Source of the DNA: Bacteroidales bacterium UBA4363
GTDB taxonomy: Bacteria; Bacteroidota; Bacteroidia; Bacteroidales; Paludibacteraceae
Length of the DNA: 54,487 bases
NCBI GenBank assembly: GCA_002393965.1
Contig: DGSL01000025.1
Location: forward strand, 77,913 to 132,399
Direction of reading: 5' to 3'
Shown: positions 47,513 through 54,487 of the stretch, piece by piece
Position numbering within the stretch: position 1 is the stretch's first letter
Layout of the letters: each line of letters opens with the position of its first letter
Notes under the pieces: model-generated
Database searches by the model: none
What the model saw: the letters and a program-made list of their open reading frames with translations, nothing else
What the model was told of the DNA's origin: nothing
Made by a program: the position numbers and the translations under genes

Positions 47513-48461
47513 GGATGTATTCGACGGAAGAAGGAACAACCTTCAGGTTTCGTATATTCGGATTGGCGCTTACTGCCGTAACTGGGCAATAGCGTATGCT
47601 ATCGTTGACAGAGCGATAATCAGCGAAGACGCGTATATCCTCCTGTTGAATGCTATCGTAATCCTTAAGATCGACGTTGAACTTCACCTGGACATGTGCG
47701 GGGAACGTGCGCAGGATATAGCCTCGTGGCACGTTCTTCCCTTCGATGGTTATTGAGATGGTCTTTTCCGTGAACTGTTTCACATTGAAATTCATGGTCA
47801 CGTTAGCAGGCACGCATCGTACTGACGACGGAGTGGAGAGTCGTACGGTCCGTTGCTGGTTGCTCTTGACACTTCTGAGCGATACCATTTCGGTTTCGAC
47901 ATTGCGAATGCTGTCGAGCATAGACAGAGGGGCATAGACCACGACGGACTGTGGGGTCAGGCGTATCGGTCCGTTGAAATCGTACTGGTCAGCCAGTTGG
48001 ATATCGGAGCGTAGCCGGACTTTCACCTCTTTGGGATAGAGACGTTCGTATTTAACATAAATATATCGCGGATAACAATCCTGGATTTCCGCCGAAGTGG
48101 TCAACCGAGCAGAAATCATTTTTGTCAGTTCTCCCTGGTGAATGATAAAATCGTGTCGTGTCGTATCGAACCGTTCTGCCAGGTCGATGAGAATCGGTAC
48201 GCTATCCTTAGAGAAAAAGTGAGCCACGAACTCGTTGAATCCGACGTCGCGGATATTTGCCTTGATCTTCTTCGGCAGTGATGTCGTGAGCAGATACTCC
48301 TGTGGAGCATTGACGTATTGGACGGGAACGTCCAGTTCCACGACATACTTCTTACTTAGGGCAAACAGAAACCAGAGGAAAGCCGAAATGACCAGGAACA
48401 GGAAGAAGAGGAATGCGTTTCCCGTAATCAAGCGTTTCTTCTGTGTTGCTGAGCGGTTCAT
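47493..48461 (-). CDS. YbbR-domain membrane-anchored protein
   Basis: A 322-residue protein with one N-terminal helix (about 15-36) and an extracytoplasmic stretch of YbbR-like domains. Its position between yajC and coaE is conserved in Bacteroidales. In Firmicutes the YbbR protein CdaR regulates the diadenylate cyclase; whether that applies here is unknown. Confidence 0.8.
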   Translation of the reverse strand: MNRSATQKKRLITGNAFLFFLFLVISAFLWFLFALSKKYVVELDVPVQYVNAPQEYLLTTSLPKKIKANIRDVGFNEFVAHFFSKDSVPILIDLAERFDTTRHDFIIHQGELTKMISARLTTSAEIQDCYPRYIYVKYERLYPKEVKVRLRSDIQLADQYDFNGPIRLTPQSVVVYAPLSMLDSIRNVETEMVSLRSVKSNQQRTVRLSTPSSVRCVPANVTMNFNVKQFTEKTISITIEGKNVPRGYILRTFPAHVQVKFNVDLKDYDSIQQEDIRVFADYRSVNDSIRYCPVTAVSANPNIRNLKVVPSSVEYILEQKIH

Positions 48462-48494
48462 AACTGTCGAAATGAGATACTGAAATCGTGCATG

Positions 48495-48560
48495 AAAAAA
48501 AATCTGTTCCTCTCCATGTTCCTGAACGGATGGTCAGGGCGTAAACAGCGGAACAGATTT
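48495..48560 (-). terminator. terminator-like structure between yajC and ybbR
   Basis: Arms AAATCTGTTCC and GGAACAGATTT (11 pairs) enclose 39 bases, with an inner CCTGA/TCAGG stem. On the minus strand the second arm runs into T8. It sits in a 170-base gap and could end most yajC transcripts or attenuate ybbR-coaE. Confidence 0.55.
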
Positions 48561-48631
48561 AAAAATCAAAAGAGAAGCCTCTCTCCTACCTTATGTTAAT
48601 TGAGAGAGAGGATATGTTGTCGTGAGTGAGA

Positions 48632-48937
48632 TTACTTCTTCTCCTCGGTAGCAGGAACGGCGAACACACTTGCCTTATCCACTGAGATGCGGACGTTGTC
48701 TGCTATTTCGACAATGAAATATTTATCCTTCACATCTTTTACTGTTCCGTAGATTCCGCCGGAGGTTACGACCTTGGTGCCGTTCTTGACTGAATTCTGG
48801 AATTCCTGTATTTCCTTCTGGCGTTTTTTCTGAGGGCGAATCAGGAAGAAATAGAACACCACGATCATGAGGACGATCATGACGATTGATGAGATTCCAC
48901 TTTGTCCAGTTGTCTCTAGTAAAATGTTGAGTTGCAT
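48632..48937 (-). CDS. yajC: preprotein translocase accessory subunit YajC
   Basis: A 101-residue protein with one membrane helix (about 16-36, ISSIVMIVLMIVVFYFFLIRPQ) followed by the conserved KKRQKEIQEFQNSVKNGTKVVTSGG-type start (KKRQKE, then VVTSGGIYGTV). It associates with SecDF. nusB is 31 bases upstream. Confidence 0.95.
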   Translation of the reverse strand: MQLNILLETTGQSGISSIVMIVLMIVVFYFFLIRPQKKRQKEIQEFQNSVKNGTKVVTSGGIYGTVKDVKDKYFIVEIADNVRISVDKASVFAVPATEEKK

Positions 48938-48968
48938 TGTTAGGTTGTTTGTTATGATTATCGAATTA

Positions 48969-49910
48969 TTATTTAATGATCTTTGCTTTCATGATTTTGT
49001 TCTCGTTCGTGAGTTTGGTCACGATATTATCGAGAATGCCGTTGATGAACGAAGGGCTTTTTTCGGAAGAGTAATCTCTTGCCAGTTCGATGTATTCGTT
49101 GAGGGTGACGTTCACGGGGATGGTTGGGAAATTGATGATTTCGGTCACTGCCATCACCATGATGGTTCGGTCCATGAAGGAGATGCGTTCCACGTCCCAG
49201 TTCTTCGTATGTCCGTCGATGAGTTGCGTGTATTCCTCTGCGTTCTCCATGGCGATTCGGTAAAGTTTCTCGGCATAGTCCAGATCCTCGTCGTCGCGGA
49301 ACTTCGGCAGCAGTTGGTAGTCAGCGCCGCTTTCCTGTTCGAAGCGTCGGATGGTCTTGAGTACGAAACTCAGGACGATATTGAGGTCATCGTTCCAATA
49401 GATGGAGTAATCCTCCATCATCTTGGTCAGTTCCTGATTCTCGGGAATGAACTCGTGCATGCAGGAGCGCCAGAATTCCTTATCATCATTGTAGGACGAG
49501 GAGTCCTGAGCCATATAATTCTGATAGAGTTCGGAGGCAGTAATCTGTTCGTAGATGTTGCGCACCACTTCTGGGTAGCTTTCGGTCCAGGAGAACTTAT
49601 GTTCCTTGATATATTCGAGCAGGTCTTTATTCTTCGCAAGTTGGGCAGCGAAGGCATTGTCGACGAAGCGAGTATTGGGATGAAGATCCTCTTCTGTTGC
49701 AAGGTTCTTGTGACGTGCATTCTCCAGTTTCTGGGCGGCGTAGGCAGTTGTATCACAGATAAGCAGCAAGAGGTAATGATAGAGGCTATAGGTCTGGTCG
49801 AGACTGAAGCGGAACTCCTTCATTGCGGCAGAGGGTGATGGGGCCGGATTTTTCAGATAGGCGTATAATACCTGTAAAACCTTGATTCGAAGCAATGAGC
49901 GGTTAATCAT
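48969..49910 (-). CDS. nusB: NusB-family transcription antitermination protein
   Basis: A 313-residue NusB-type protein, long compared with the E. coli 139-residue NusB but usual for Bacteroidales. The start MINRSLLRIKVLQVLYAY holds the R-x-x-A-hQ helix region; the C-terminal half (WDVERISFMDRTIMVMAVTEI, then VNEYIELAR-like) is the true NusB fold. The extra middle is helical. It leads nusB-yajC-ybbR-coaE. Confidence 0.9.
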   Translation of the reverse strand: MINRSLLRIKVLQVLYAYLKNPAPSPSAAMKEFRFSLDQTYSLYHYLLLLICDTTAYAAQKLENARHKNLATEEDLHPNTRFVDNAFAAQLAKNKDLLEYIKEHKFSWTESYPEVVRNIYEQITASELYQNYMAQDSSSYNDDKEFWRSCMHEFIPENQELTKMMEDYSIYWNDDLNIVLSFVLKTIRRFEQESGADYQLLPKFRDDEDLDYAEKLYRIAMENAEEYTQLIDGHTKNWDVERISFMDRTIMVMAVTEIINFPTIPVNVTLNEYIELARDYSSEKSPSFINGILDNIVTKLTNENKIMKAKIIK

Positions 49911-49946
49911 TTTGTCAGTGAACTTTTTATGTGTGATAAACGTCCA

Positions 49947-49954
49947 CAAAGATA
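49947..49954 (-). promoter_or_regulatory. -7 box for nusB operon
   Basis: Minus-strand TATCTTTG, matching TAnnTTTG, 37 bases before nusB; a TTTCG is at the -33 distance. Confidence 0.55.
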
Positions 49955-50065
49955 GAAAAAGTTGCGTCATATATCGAAACAAAAACGTATTTTATCAAAA
50001 CAAATGTTTGTTTGTTTGCAAAAAATGAGTGAAATTTGGGAGTTTAATTTTAAAATTGATGACTA

Positions 50066-50506
50066 ATGGATGATTTTAATTCTAAAACAAGAGATTCGAA
50101 AGACCAGGAAATAATCTATTCTCGTTCCATCAAGGCGGGAAAGAGGATTTATTATCTGGATGTCAAACGCAACAGAAAGGGTGAGATGTATTTGGCCATC
50201 ACCGAGAGCAAGAAGATCATATCCGGATATGACGAGAATGCTCAGGTATCATACGAGAAGCATAAGATTTTTCTGTACAGAGAGGACTTTGAGAAATTCG
50301 AAGACGGCATCAGTGATGTGATGGGTTTTATCCGTCGTGAGGATCCGGTCACGGAGAATCACTATGAGTACAAGAGTGAGCGTGTCGGAAACGAGTACAA
50401 GAACGACTACGGCGATGCGACAGCAGATCAGACGGTAACGGATGGTAGTGTTGCGGAAGATCAGCAGGAGACGTTGTCGGAATTCAAGATGGAGGAATTC
50501 GAGTAA
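50066..50506 (+). CDS. DUF3276 (PUR-alpha-like) protein
   Basis: A 146-residue protein: residues about 17-95 form the PUR-type domain (IYSRSIKAGKRIYYLDVKRNRKG, then YLAITESKK and HKIFLYREDFEKF). The rest is acidic and disordered. PUR domains bind single-stranded nucleic acids, which suits a conserved Bacteroidota regulator, but no target is known. It stands alone, with a strong terminator after it. Confidence 0.88.
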   Translation: MDDFNSKTRDSKDQEIIYSRSIKAGKRIYYLDVKRNRKGEMYLAITESKKIISGYDENAQVSYEKHKIFLYREDFEKFEDGISDVMGFIRREDPVTENHYEYKSERVGNEYKNDYGDATADQTVTDGSVAEDQQETLSEFKMEEFE

Positions 50507-50540
50507 TCGGACACGAACAGTCGAAATAATTCAGACATTA

Positions 50541-50588
50541 TTATAGACGAAAGCCCCGGTTGATTCCAACCGGGGCTTTCGTCTATAA
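50541..50588. terminator. bidirectional terminator, DUF3276 / IMPDH
   Basis: A 22-base perfect inverted repeat around ATTC (TTATAGACGAAAGCC and CCGGTTG against the complement). It lacks long T runs but is very stable and lies between convergent genes. Confidence 0.88.
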
Positions 50589-50641
50589 TAAAAGACTGGG
50601 TCGGGACGGGGGTATTTGTTAGCGTCCTACCCTATCGGGGT

Positions 50642-52141
50642 TCAGTTGTTGTGTGGTTGTTTGACGATCACGTCGTGGGCACCCCCCTCGACGATGGACG
50701 TAGAGGAGACGAGGGTGATCTTCGCATCGTTCTTCAGTTCGGTGAGATTGGTCACGCCGCAACTGCACATCGTCGCTTTGATCTTGCCGAGAGTGAGGTC
50801 GAGGTTTGACTTGAGGGATCCTGCGTACGGGACGTAGCTGTCCACCCCTTCTTCGAACTTGAGGTGTGTCTCGCCACCCATGTCGTAGCGTTGCCAGTTA
50901 CGTGCCCGGTTCGACCCTTCGCCCCAGTATTCCTTCACGTAATTGCCACCGACCAGCAATTTGCGCGTCGGGCTCTCGTCGAAACGTGCGAAGTAGCGAC
51001 CCATCATGAGAAAATCAGCCCCCATCGCAAGAGCGAGAACCATGTGGTAGTCCTGAACGAGACCGCCGTCGGAGCAGATAGGGATATAGACACCTGTTTT
51101 CTGGAAGTACTCGTCGCGAGCGGCCGCTACCTCGATGACGGCGGTAGCCTGTCCACGTCCGATTCCTTTCTGTTCGCGTGTGATGCAGATGGATCCACCT
51201 CCCACGCCAATCTTGATAAAGTCGGCTCCGGCTTCGGCGAGATAGTTGAATCCTTCGCGGTCCACCACATTGCCGGCTCCCACCTTCACTTTATCGCCGT
51301 AGGTGGCGCGTATCCAGTCGAGAGTCTCTTTCTGCCAGATGGAATAGCCATCAGAGGAGTCCATGCATACGGCATCCACGCCTGCCTCCACGAGAGCAGG
51401 GACGCGTTCCTTGTAGTCTCTGGTATTGATCCCGGCACCGACAATGAGTTTCTTATGTTCGTCCGAGAGTTCCAGCGGATATTCCTTATGGCTTTCGTAG
51501 TCCTTACGGAAAACGAAATAGCAGAGGTGCTGTTCCTTATCAATGATTGGGAGGCAGTTCAGTTTGTTATCCCAGATGATATCGTTGGCCTGGTTGAGAG
51601 AAATGCCATTCTCGGCATAGATCAGTTTCTCGAACGGAGTCATAAAATTCTTCACCGGCATATCTTCCGGGTCGCGGTTCGGTCGGTAGTCGCGTCCGGT
51701 GAGGATGCCCAGCAGTTTTCCGTTGGAGGTACCATCTTCGGTGATGCCGAAGGTAGAGAATCCTGTCTTTGCCTTCAGAGCGATGGCGTCGGCGATGGTA
51801 GCGTCCGGAGTGAGATTGGCTCTGGAGACAACGAATCCCGATTTATAGCTTTTGACCTTTCTGACCATTTCGGCCTGAGATTCGATGCTCTGAGAGCCGA
51901 AGATGAAGGACATGCCGCCGTTCTTGGCCAAAGCAACAGCCATTCCGTCGTCGGAGACGGACTGCATAATGGCAGAGACGAAAGGGATGTTGAGATGGAG
52001 TGATGGCTCCTCTCCCCTTTTGAACTTGACTAAAGGAGTTTTCAGATCGACGGAAGAGGGGATGCACTTTTTGGAAGTGAATCCCGGTATGAGAAGGTAC
52101 TCGCTAAATGTTCTAGATACTTCGTTGAGAAACTTTGCCAT
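50642..52141 (-). CDS. guaB: IMP dehydrogenase, Tritrichomonas-type
   Basis: A 499-residue IMP dehydrogenase, oxidising IMP to XMP, the rate-limiting step to GMP. The catalytic Cys319 is in GGGSICITR, Asp261 in CMDSSDG, and the flap dyad Arg418-Tyr419 in NWQRYD. These coordinates and surrounding sequence ([42 protein letters not shown]) are those of the protozoan Tritrichomonas foetus enzyme as I remember it. A CBS pair (about 105-225) is inserted. The classic bacterial GuaB has SICTTRxVxGVGVPQ instead. Whether the genome holds a second IMPDH is unknown. Confidence 0.93.
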   Translation of the reverse strand: MAKFLNEVSRTFSEYLLIPGFTSKKCIPSSVDLKTPLVKFKRGEEPSLHLNIPFVSAIMQSVSDDGMAVALAKNGGMSFIFGSQSIESQAEMVRKVKSYKSGFVVSRANLTPDATIADAIALKAKTGFSTFGITEDGTSNGKLLGILTGRDYRPNRDPEDMPVKNFMTPFEKLIYAENGISLNQANDIIWDNKLNCLPIIDKEQHLCYFVFRKDYESHKEYPLELSDEHKKLIVGAGINTRDYKERVPALVEAGVDAVCMDSSDGYSIWQKETLDWIRATYGDKVKVGAGNVVDREGFNYLAEAGADFIKIGVGGGSICITREQKGIGRGQATAVIEVAAARDEYFQKTGVYIPICSDGGLVQDYHMVLALAMGADFLMMGRYFARFDESPTRKLLVGGNYVKEYWGEGSNRARNWQRYDMGGETHLKFEEGVDSYVPYAGSLKSNLDLTLGKIKATMCSCGVTNLTELKNDAKITLVSSTSIVEGGAHDVIVKQPHNN

Positions 52142-52175
52142 GGCGTTATCTACATTCCTTAGGTTATAAATTGTG

Positions 52176-52183
52176 CAAAAATA
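52176..52183 (-). promoter_or_regulatory. candidate -7 box for IMPDH gene
   Basis: Minus-strand TATTTTTG, matching TAnnTTTG, 35 bases before the start. No clear -33 box. Confidence 0.45.
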
Positions 52184-52335
52184 ATGATTTTTTACACGAT
52201 TTCATAGTGTCCGACGGATTTGGTTTTTAATATTCAATTACAACAGTTCATTTACATGTATGCATTTCAGATGCTGTAATCACACGGTTCTATGTGCAAA
52301 AAAGAGCCATGTCGTCCTATTTCCCAACCTCCGAG

Positions 52336-52389
52336 ATGGAGGGGATGGAAGGGATGGAAGGGATGGAGGGGATGGAGGGGATGGAGGAA
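52336..52389. repeat. 9-base tandem repeat, six units
   Basis: ATGGAGGGG, ATGGAAGGG, ATGGAAGGG, ATGGAGGGG, ATGGAGGGG, ATGGAGGAA. The array is downstream of the DUF4491 gene (minus strand), in a 263-base gap. A plus-strand frame through it would read Met-Glu-Gly repeats, but it is short and has no coding support. Confidence 0.9.
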
Positions 52390-52404
52390 GGTAGCCATAG
52401 CGTT

Positions 52405-52701
52405 TTATTTTTTTTTACGTTTTGGATTTTTCGGGAACCACCCCTTCTCCACCCTCTTTTCCTGTTGGAAGAGTTCGAGGATGCTCCAGAAAAGGGAGCA
52501 TGCCAGGATGCCGAGCAGAGTGGAGACAAGATTGTTCGAAATGAGAAATGAACAGAGCAGCATTGCAACTCCTACGAGAGCAAAGAGTGGCCAGATTTTT
52601 TTCCCGAAATAGTATTCCGCCTTGATAACAATGGGGTGAAACATACCTATTATTAGAAAGGAGCAAATGCCGATGATGATACCTGTAAAGTTGAAATCCA
52701 T
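52405..52701 (-). CDS. DUF4491 membrane protein
   Basis: A 98-residue protein with three hydrophobic segments (about 7-27, 38-58, 60-80). FTGIIIGICSFLIIGMFHPIVIKAEYYFG and KGWFPKNPKRKKK (here given in pieces: FHPIVIKAEYYFG, KGWFPKNPKRK) are the family's N- and C-terminal marks. Bacteroidales-specific, function unknown. Confidence 0.88.
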   Translation of the reverse strand: MDFNFTGIIIGICSFLIIGMFHPIVIKAEYYFGKKIWPLFALVGVAMLLCSFLISNNLVSTLLGILACSLFWSILELFQQEKRVEKGWFPKNPKRKKK

Positions 52702-53090
52702 TAGGTGTTGATAAAAAAAATGTCAGAATGCCGGATTCTTCTCAACCGTAGGATTGTCCTGATGTTTTACGTTTCCATTCGGCGCAAGAAGAACGGCGCA
52801 CAAAAATATAAAATATAATTTGACCATAAAAATTGTGGTTGATTTGGCATATTGAAAGGAATTCCTTTATTTTGCGTTGCAAAAATTCATTTGGACGTTT
52901 TTTTGCCTTTCGGTTGACGTTGCAGAGCTGATTTGGAGGTGTTTTGTTTAGCCTCGTTCAGAAACAGCATGTGACAAATCAAACGGAACATTACGGAAAA
53001 GAGGTGGAAGGACGTTCCTATTTTTTTGCATGTTTGCTTAGGGACATTTTTTTGTTTAACAAATAAATTCAATTCAATAATCTCTAAACA
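52702..53090. other. long leader/promoter region of the pyrophosphatase gene
   Basis: No convincing gene. A promoter-like pair is TTTG at 52843-52846 and TATTTTG at 52868-52874 (a seven-base near match to TAnnTTTG). If used, the untranslated leader is over 200 bases. No known riboswitch core was recognised in it. Confidence 0.4.
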
Positions 53091-54487
53091 ATGGAATATC
53101 TTGTTTATTTAGTCCTTGGGGCTTCTGTAGTTGCCTTGGGATTTGCTTTCTTCTTCTTCAAACAGATGATGAAGGAAAGTGAGGGGACGGAGACTATGGC
53201 CGACATAGCTCTCAGTGTCCGCAAAGGCGCGATGGCCTATTTGAAGCAGCAGTACAAGGTCGTCTTGATCGTGTTTGTTGTTCTCGCTGTGCTCTTCGCT
53301 GTAATGGCGTACTTTGGATTGCAGAACAGCTGGGTGCCATTCGCGTTCCTGACCGGAGGTTTCTTCTCCGGTCTAGCAGGTTTCTTCGGTATGAAGACTG
53401 CCACTTACGCTTCGGCACGTACTGCGAATGCCGCTCAGAAATCGCTCAACAGCGGTCTGAAGGTAGCGTTCCGTTCGGGAGCCGTTATGGGTCTTACGGT
53501 AGTAGGTCTTGCATTGCTTGACGTCTCTGTATGGTTCCTTATCCTGAACTACTTCATTCCAGAAGAGGCGATAGCAGGACACAAGCTTATCATCATCACC
53601 ACCACGATGCTGACCTTCGGTATGGGAGCGTCAACCCAGGCATTGTTTGCCCGTGTAGGTGGTGGTATCTATACCAAGGCTGCTGACGTAGGTGCTGACC
53701 TCGTCGGCAAGACCGAGGCGGGCATCCCTGAGGATGACCCTCGCAACCCAGCCACGATTGCCGACAACGTCGGTGACAACGTCGGTGACGTAGCCGGCAT
53801 GGGTGCGGACCTTTACGAGTCTTATGCCGGTTCGATTCTTTCCACTGCCGCTCTCGGTGCTGCTGCATTCGCAAGCGCAGGAGCCATGCAGTTGAAAGCC
53901 ATTCTTGCTCCGATGCTCATTGCAGCCGTTGGAGTTATCCTTTCGCTTGTCGGCATCTTCCTGGTACGTACTCAAGAAAAAGCCGGCATGAAGGAATTGC
54001 TCGGTGCGCTCGGACGCGGCACCAACACAGCCGCAGTGCTTAACGCCATTGCGACATTCGGAATCCTATATGCTCTCGGAATTGACAACTGGCTGGGTAT
54101 TTCCTGCTCCGTTGTTGTCGGTCTTGCAGCCGGTGTCATCATCGGTCAGGCTACGGAGTACTATACATCGCAGAGCTACGCACCGACAAAGAAGGTGGCT
54201 GAGAGTTCACAGACAGGACCTGCGACCGTCATCATCTCCGGTATCGGTCTTGGCATGCTCTCTACGGCCATACCGGTCATCACCGTCGGTGTAGCTATCA
54301 TCCTTTCCTTCCTCTGTGCAAACGGTTTTGACGCAACGATGGATCCGACTGCGATACAGAAAGGTCTGTACGGTATCGGTATTGCTGCCGTTGGTATGCT
54401 CTCTACACTGGGCATCACGCTGGCTACTGACGCTTACGGTCCTATCGCCGACAATGCCGGTGGTAATGCTGAGATGAGCGGTCTGGA
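53091..54487 (+). CDS. hppA: membrane-bound pyrophosphatase (partial, cut by window end)
   Basis: At least 465 residues of an ion-pumping pyrophosphatase, reading from MEYLVYLVLGAS without a stop to the last base. The substrate site segment is intact: GGGIYTKAADVGADLVGK, then EDDPRNPAT and DNVGDNVGD, with its Asp residues for Mg-PPi. Multiple membrane helices surround it. It couples PPi hydrolysis to H+ or Na+ export. The K+-dependence residue (GNTxAA versus GNTxKA motif) is beyond the window, so the subtype cannot be called. Confidence 0.95.
   Translation, partial: MEYLVYLVLGASVVALGFAFFFFKQMMKESEGTETMADIALSVRKGAMAYLKQQYKVVLIVFVVLAVLFAVMAYFGLQNSWVPFAFLTGGFFSGLAGFFGMKTATYASARTANAAQKSLNSGLKVAFRSGAVMGLTVVGLALLDVSVWFLILNYFIPEEAIAGHKLIIITTTMLTFGMGASTQALFARVGGGIYTKAADVGADLVGKTEAGIPEDDPRNPATIADNVGDNVGDVAGMGADLYESYAGSILSTAALGAAAFASAGAMQLKAILAPMLIAAVGVILSLVGIFLVRTQEKAGMKELLGALGRGTNTAAVLNAIATFGILYALGIDNWLGISCSVVVGLAAGVIIGQATEYYTSQSYAPTKKVAESSQTGPATVIISGIGLGMLSTAIPVITVGVAIILSFLCANGFDATMDPTAIQKGLYGIGIAAVGMLSTLGITLATDAYGPIADNAGGNAEMSGL

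Noticed and set aside
48867..49838. A 323-residue plus-strand open frame
   Set aside because: It is antisense to nusB and yajC; Val/Gly/Phe-rich shadow of a minus-strand gene.
50864..52003. A 379-residue plus-strand open frame
   Set aside because: It is antisense to the IMP dehydrogenase gene.
52294..52551. A plus-strand frame encoding Met-Glu-Gly repeats
   Set aside because: It arises from the 9-base repeat and then overlaps the DUF4491 gene; no other support.

Overview
The window reads as one stretch of a Bacteroidales chromosome (phylum Bacteroidota). Three things point there: the many -7 boxes of the TAnnTTTG type, several with a TTTG box about 20 bases upstream; the general lack of strong Shine-Dalgarno sequences; and families typical of the order (DUF4491, DUF3276, DUF4332, a PorE-like OmpA lipoprotein, ferredoxin-dependent 2-oxoacid oxidoreductase, rubrerythrin). 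The PorE-like protein suggests a type IX secretion lineage such as Porphyromonadaceae or relatives; genus cannot be fixed from the sequence alone. No phage, conjugative element, intact insertion sequence or CRISPR array was seen. Most of the window is housekeeping.

Layout: 0.1-4.6 kb holds MTA/SAH nucleosidase (minus), a U32 protein, an MTA/SAH-deaminase-like amidohydrolase and a DUF4332 protein. 5-14.6 kb is all plus strand: MATE exporter and cytidylate-kinase-like protein; acyl-ACP thioesterase and DUF2156 protein; rubrerythrin; SulP transporter; then an HD protein, M15-like lipoprotein, PAP2, TM2 and DUF2752 genes. 14.8-19.6 kb holds a small DNA-binding-like protein, then on the minus strand folA, thyA, a PorE-like gene and hemW. 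19.8-23.7 kb holds tRNA-Pro(TGG), a Nif3-family gene, a zinc-ribbon coiled-coil gene, an AT-rich spacer full of TTACAAATGTAA-type sites, and an XRE-type regulator. 24.1-31.7 kb holds dxr (minus), then a TPP riboswitch with a terminator driving thiS-thiE-thiG-thiC-thiH-tenI, followed by the SRP RNA. 31.8-37.2 kb is a minus-strand run valS-korD-korA-korB-korC. 37.4-43.6 kb holds a DUF2007-Usp-Usp protein (plus) and ispE, gyrA and a TPR protein (minus). 43.8-46.9 kb is dnaB and rlmD. 46.9-49.9 kb is nusB-yajC-ybbR-coaE (minus). 50-54.5 kb holds DUF3276, IMP dehydrogenase (minus), DUF4491 (minus) and the start of a membrane pyrophosphatase cut by the window end.

Functional themes are thiamine synthesis under TPP control, the MEP isoprenoid route (dxr, ispE), thymidylate/folate coupling (thyA, folA), reductive 2-oxoacid metabolism and oxygen protection of an anaerobe (kor genes, rubrerythrin), and replication/translation housekeeping. 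The least explained signals are a three-copy palindromic intergenic element with pairing-preserving changes (one copy near 7.1 kb, a tandem pair at 9.6 kb), the operator-like array before the XRE regulator, and an IMP dehydrogenase whose key residues fall at the numbering of the protozoan Tritrichomonas foetus enzyme. Family assignments come from reading motifs and from memory of the families; no database search was run.
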